A stretch of DNA of 8,484 bases from contig JAHJLU010000354.1 of NCBI GenBank assembly GCA_018821745.1, positions 1 through 8,484 of the forward strand, in the 5' to 3' direction. The position numbers and the translations under genes were made by a program. A model generated the notes under the pieces. The model saw only the letters and a list, made by a program, of their open reading frames with translations, was not told the DNA's origin and ran no database searches. Numbering within the stretch: the stretch's first letter is position 1; each line of letters opens with the position of its first letter. Shown here one piece after another: positions 6,891 to 8,484 of the stretch. The DNA is from Myxococcota bacterium. GTDB taxonomy: Bacteria > Myxococcota_A > Polyangia > HGW-17.

Positions 6891-8484
6891 ATGGAAACCC
6901 TTTATATCGATGGGAACAATCTCAAAATTTCCGATGTCATTGACGTGGCCAGGCTGCGCCGGCGGGTGCAGCTCTCCGATAAAACACGTCACCTCACGGA
7001 TCGCTGCCGGAGTGTGGTGAACCTCCTGGTCAACCACAATGTCCCGGTTTATGGCCTCACCACGGGGTTCGGGTCCAAACGCAACATCTTCATCAACCGT
7101 GAGGACACCAAAATTCTTCAGCAAAATCTCATCCGCTCCCACGCCAGCGGGATCGGAAGACCTCTCTCCGAGGACGTGGTGCGCGCGGCCCTGTTGCTCC
7201 GTGCCAACGCCCTGGCCCGGGGAACCTCGGGTCTTCGCACGCTGGTCCTCGAGAAGATCCTGGAGCTCCTCAACAAGGACATTTATCCCTGGGTACCCGA
7301 TCAGGGCTCCGTCTCGGCTTCGGGAGATCTCGCCCCCCTCTCCCATCTCTCCCTGGTGATCATCGGGGACGCCGGGGGCATGATCTATGACCCGCGCCGT
7401 TCCAAGAACTCCAAACGCAAGGGACAGTATGTGGAGCGCCCCGACGAGGAAGGTTTTATCTCTTCTTCATTTGAGAATCTCAAGAACCTCCACGGGTATG
7501 AGGCCATCTCGCTTGAGGCCAAGGAGGGACTGGCCCTCACCAACGGGGTACAGGTGACCTGCGGCATGGGAATGATCAACGCCTGGGACGCGCTCTCCCT
7601 CTCCCGCCACGCAGATGTCTCCTGCGCCCTCTCTGTGGAAGCCATGAAGGGGATTGTGGCGGCCTTCTCCAGCGAGATCTCCGCGGCGCGTCCCTATCCC
7701 GGCCAGATCGCCAGCGCCCGCAACATCCGCACCATGCTCAGCGGGTCCTCCATTATCTCCATGCCCGTCAATCTGGCGATTCTCCGCAAGGCGGTTGTTA
7801 TCCTGACGGACCAGAAGCCATTCATCCAGAGCAAAGAACTGGCAGAGCTCCTGGACAGAGCCGTTTCGGTTATTGAGGGCGTGAGAATGGATCCCCACGG
7901 CACCGTGCGCGCCCACGAGAACGACGTCGATGTGGAAGAAGCCCGGGAGGAGGGAATGCTCACAGCCTCGGATCCGGTGACGCTGTCACTGCGAAGAGGT
8001 CTGGTTCCCGCACAGGTCGCGGTCCAGAAGATGATCCGAATGGTGCTGGACCCCGAAAACGACAACCCCAAAAAGGCGGGGCTCCGTGAAGATCTCACCG
8101 AGGTCGCCAACCTCCTCGAGCGAGCCGTGCCCAAGATGCCTTCGGTTCAGGACGACTACTCCTTCCGCTGCGCCCCCCAGGTCCATGGCGCCGCCCGGAA
8201 CGCGCTGGCCCATGTCATCGAGATCCTCGAGATCGAGGCCAACTCGTCGACGGACAATCCCCTTGTTTTCCCCCCAGATGGTCCCGAGGATCTGGCTCAG
8301 TACGAAGCCTCCCTCACCATCGAGAAGTGCCGCGCGGCCGTCATGTCCGGCGGGAATTTCCACGGCGAGCCCCTGGCCCTGACCATGGACTACCTCACCA
8401 TGGCCGTGGCCGAGCTGGGTTCCATCTCCGAGCGCCGGGTCGCCAAGGTGGTCGACGGGAAGCACAACAACGGGCTCCCCTCCC
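6891..8484 (+). CDS. MIO-type aromatic amino acid ammonia-lyase (HAL/PAL/TAL family), 3' end outside window
   Basis: The 531 visible codons begin at the first ATG after an in-frame TGA (6879-6881), with GAGG four bases upstream, and run off the right edge. The Ala-Ser-Gly that cyclises to the MIO electrophile is at 143-145 in GSVSASGDLAPLSHL. Other family residues are Y54 in YGLTTGFG, N219 in LTNGVQ, Y423 and R426 in QDDYSFRC, Q430, D455/N456 in STDNPLVF, and E492 in GGNFHGEP. The enzyme eliminates ammonia from an amino acid. The selectivity pair is S83-H84, as in histidine ammonia-lyases, so histidine to urocanate is the first guess; no other hut gene is visible. It differs from HutH by about 15-20 extra residues, including a basic SKNSKRKG patch, near 164-203. 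It also has about 125 extra residues at 290-417, between the PGQI helix and the QDDYSFR loop. An aminomutase or another amino acid substrate remains possible. Confidence 0.92.
   Translation, partial: METLYIDGNNLKISDVIDVARLRRRVQLSDKTRHLTDRCRSVVNLLVNHNVPVYGLTTGFGSKRNIFINREDTKILQQNLIRSHASGIGRPLSEDVVRAALLLRANALARGTSGLRTLVLEKILELLNKDIYPWVPDQGSVSASGDLAPLSHLSLVIIGDAGGMIYDPRRSKNSKRKGQYVERPDEEGFISSSFENLKNLHGYEAISLEAKEGLALTNGVQVTCGMGMINAWDALSLSRHADVSCALSVEAMKGIVAAFSSEISAARPYPGQIASARNIRTMLSGSSIISMPVNLAILRKAVVILTDQKPFIQSKELAELLDRAVSVIEGVRMDPHGTVRAHENDVDVEEAREEGMLTASDPVTLSLRRGLVPAQVAVQKMIRMVLDPENDNPKKAGLREDLTEVANLLERAVPKMPSVQDDYSFRCAPQVHGAARNALAHVIEILEIEANSSTDNPLVFPPDGPEDLAQYEASLTIEKCRAAVMSGGNFHGEPLALTMDYLTMAVAELGSISERRVAKVVDGKHNNGLPS

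Noticed and set aside
6699..7346. Minus-strand open frame of 215 codons
   Set aside because: It is antisense to the ammonia-lyase start and MIO region, which is strongly conserved as protein on the plus strand.

Overview
The window looks like an ordinary, densely coded bacterial chromosome segment. It is moderately GC-rich, with AT-rich stretches only in front of genes. It carries six protein-coding genes, two of them cut by the window edges. No RNA genes, insertion sequences, CRISPR arrays or phage genes are visible. An anaerobic Gram-negative relative of the Desulfobacterota/Geobacter type would fit the gene types, but no marker in the window proves this, so the assignment is weak.

Layout. 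Positions 2-1633 (+) hold the C-terminal part of a divergent UvrA-type ABC ATPase. Its end overlaps, tail to tail by 23 bp, a metal-dependent amidohydrolase of the 8-oxoguanine deaminase/AtzB type (1611-3005, -). Upstream of that on the same strand is a low-complexity protein with a C-terminal zinc ribbon and four SGELG repeats (3073-3792, -). It starts at a TTG with a strong ribosome binding site, next to a perfect 7-bp inverted repeat. After a 186-bp gap comes a tight pair on the minus strand: a radical SAM protein (3979-5412) and, 3 bp upstream of it, an RlmI/RlmK-like rRNA methyltransferase (5416-6654). A divergent 236-bp intergenic region then leads to a plus-strand MIO-type aromatic amino acid ammonia-lyase (6891 to the right edge).

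How the genes relate. The methyltransferase and the radical SAM gene are almost certainly co-transcribed. The zinc-ribbon gene appears to have its own promoter and may carry the amidohydrolase with it, 67 bp downstream. Nothing ties all six genes into one pathway. A UvrA-like repair ATPase beside an oxidised-purine deaminase is suggestive but unproven.

The unusual points are within single proteins. The UvrA lacks the insertion-domain region and has an altered first ABC signature. The methyltransferase has no cysteine at all, although RlmI-type m5C enzymes use one. The ammonia-lyase has a roughly 125-residue insertion just before a conserved active-site loop. The zinc-ribbon protein has motif repeats that are conserved as protein but not as DNA. 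I did not find a clear new multigene system.
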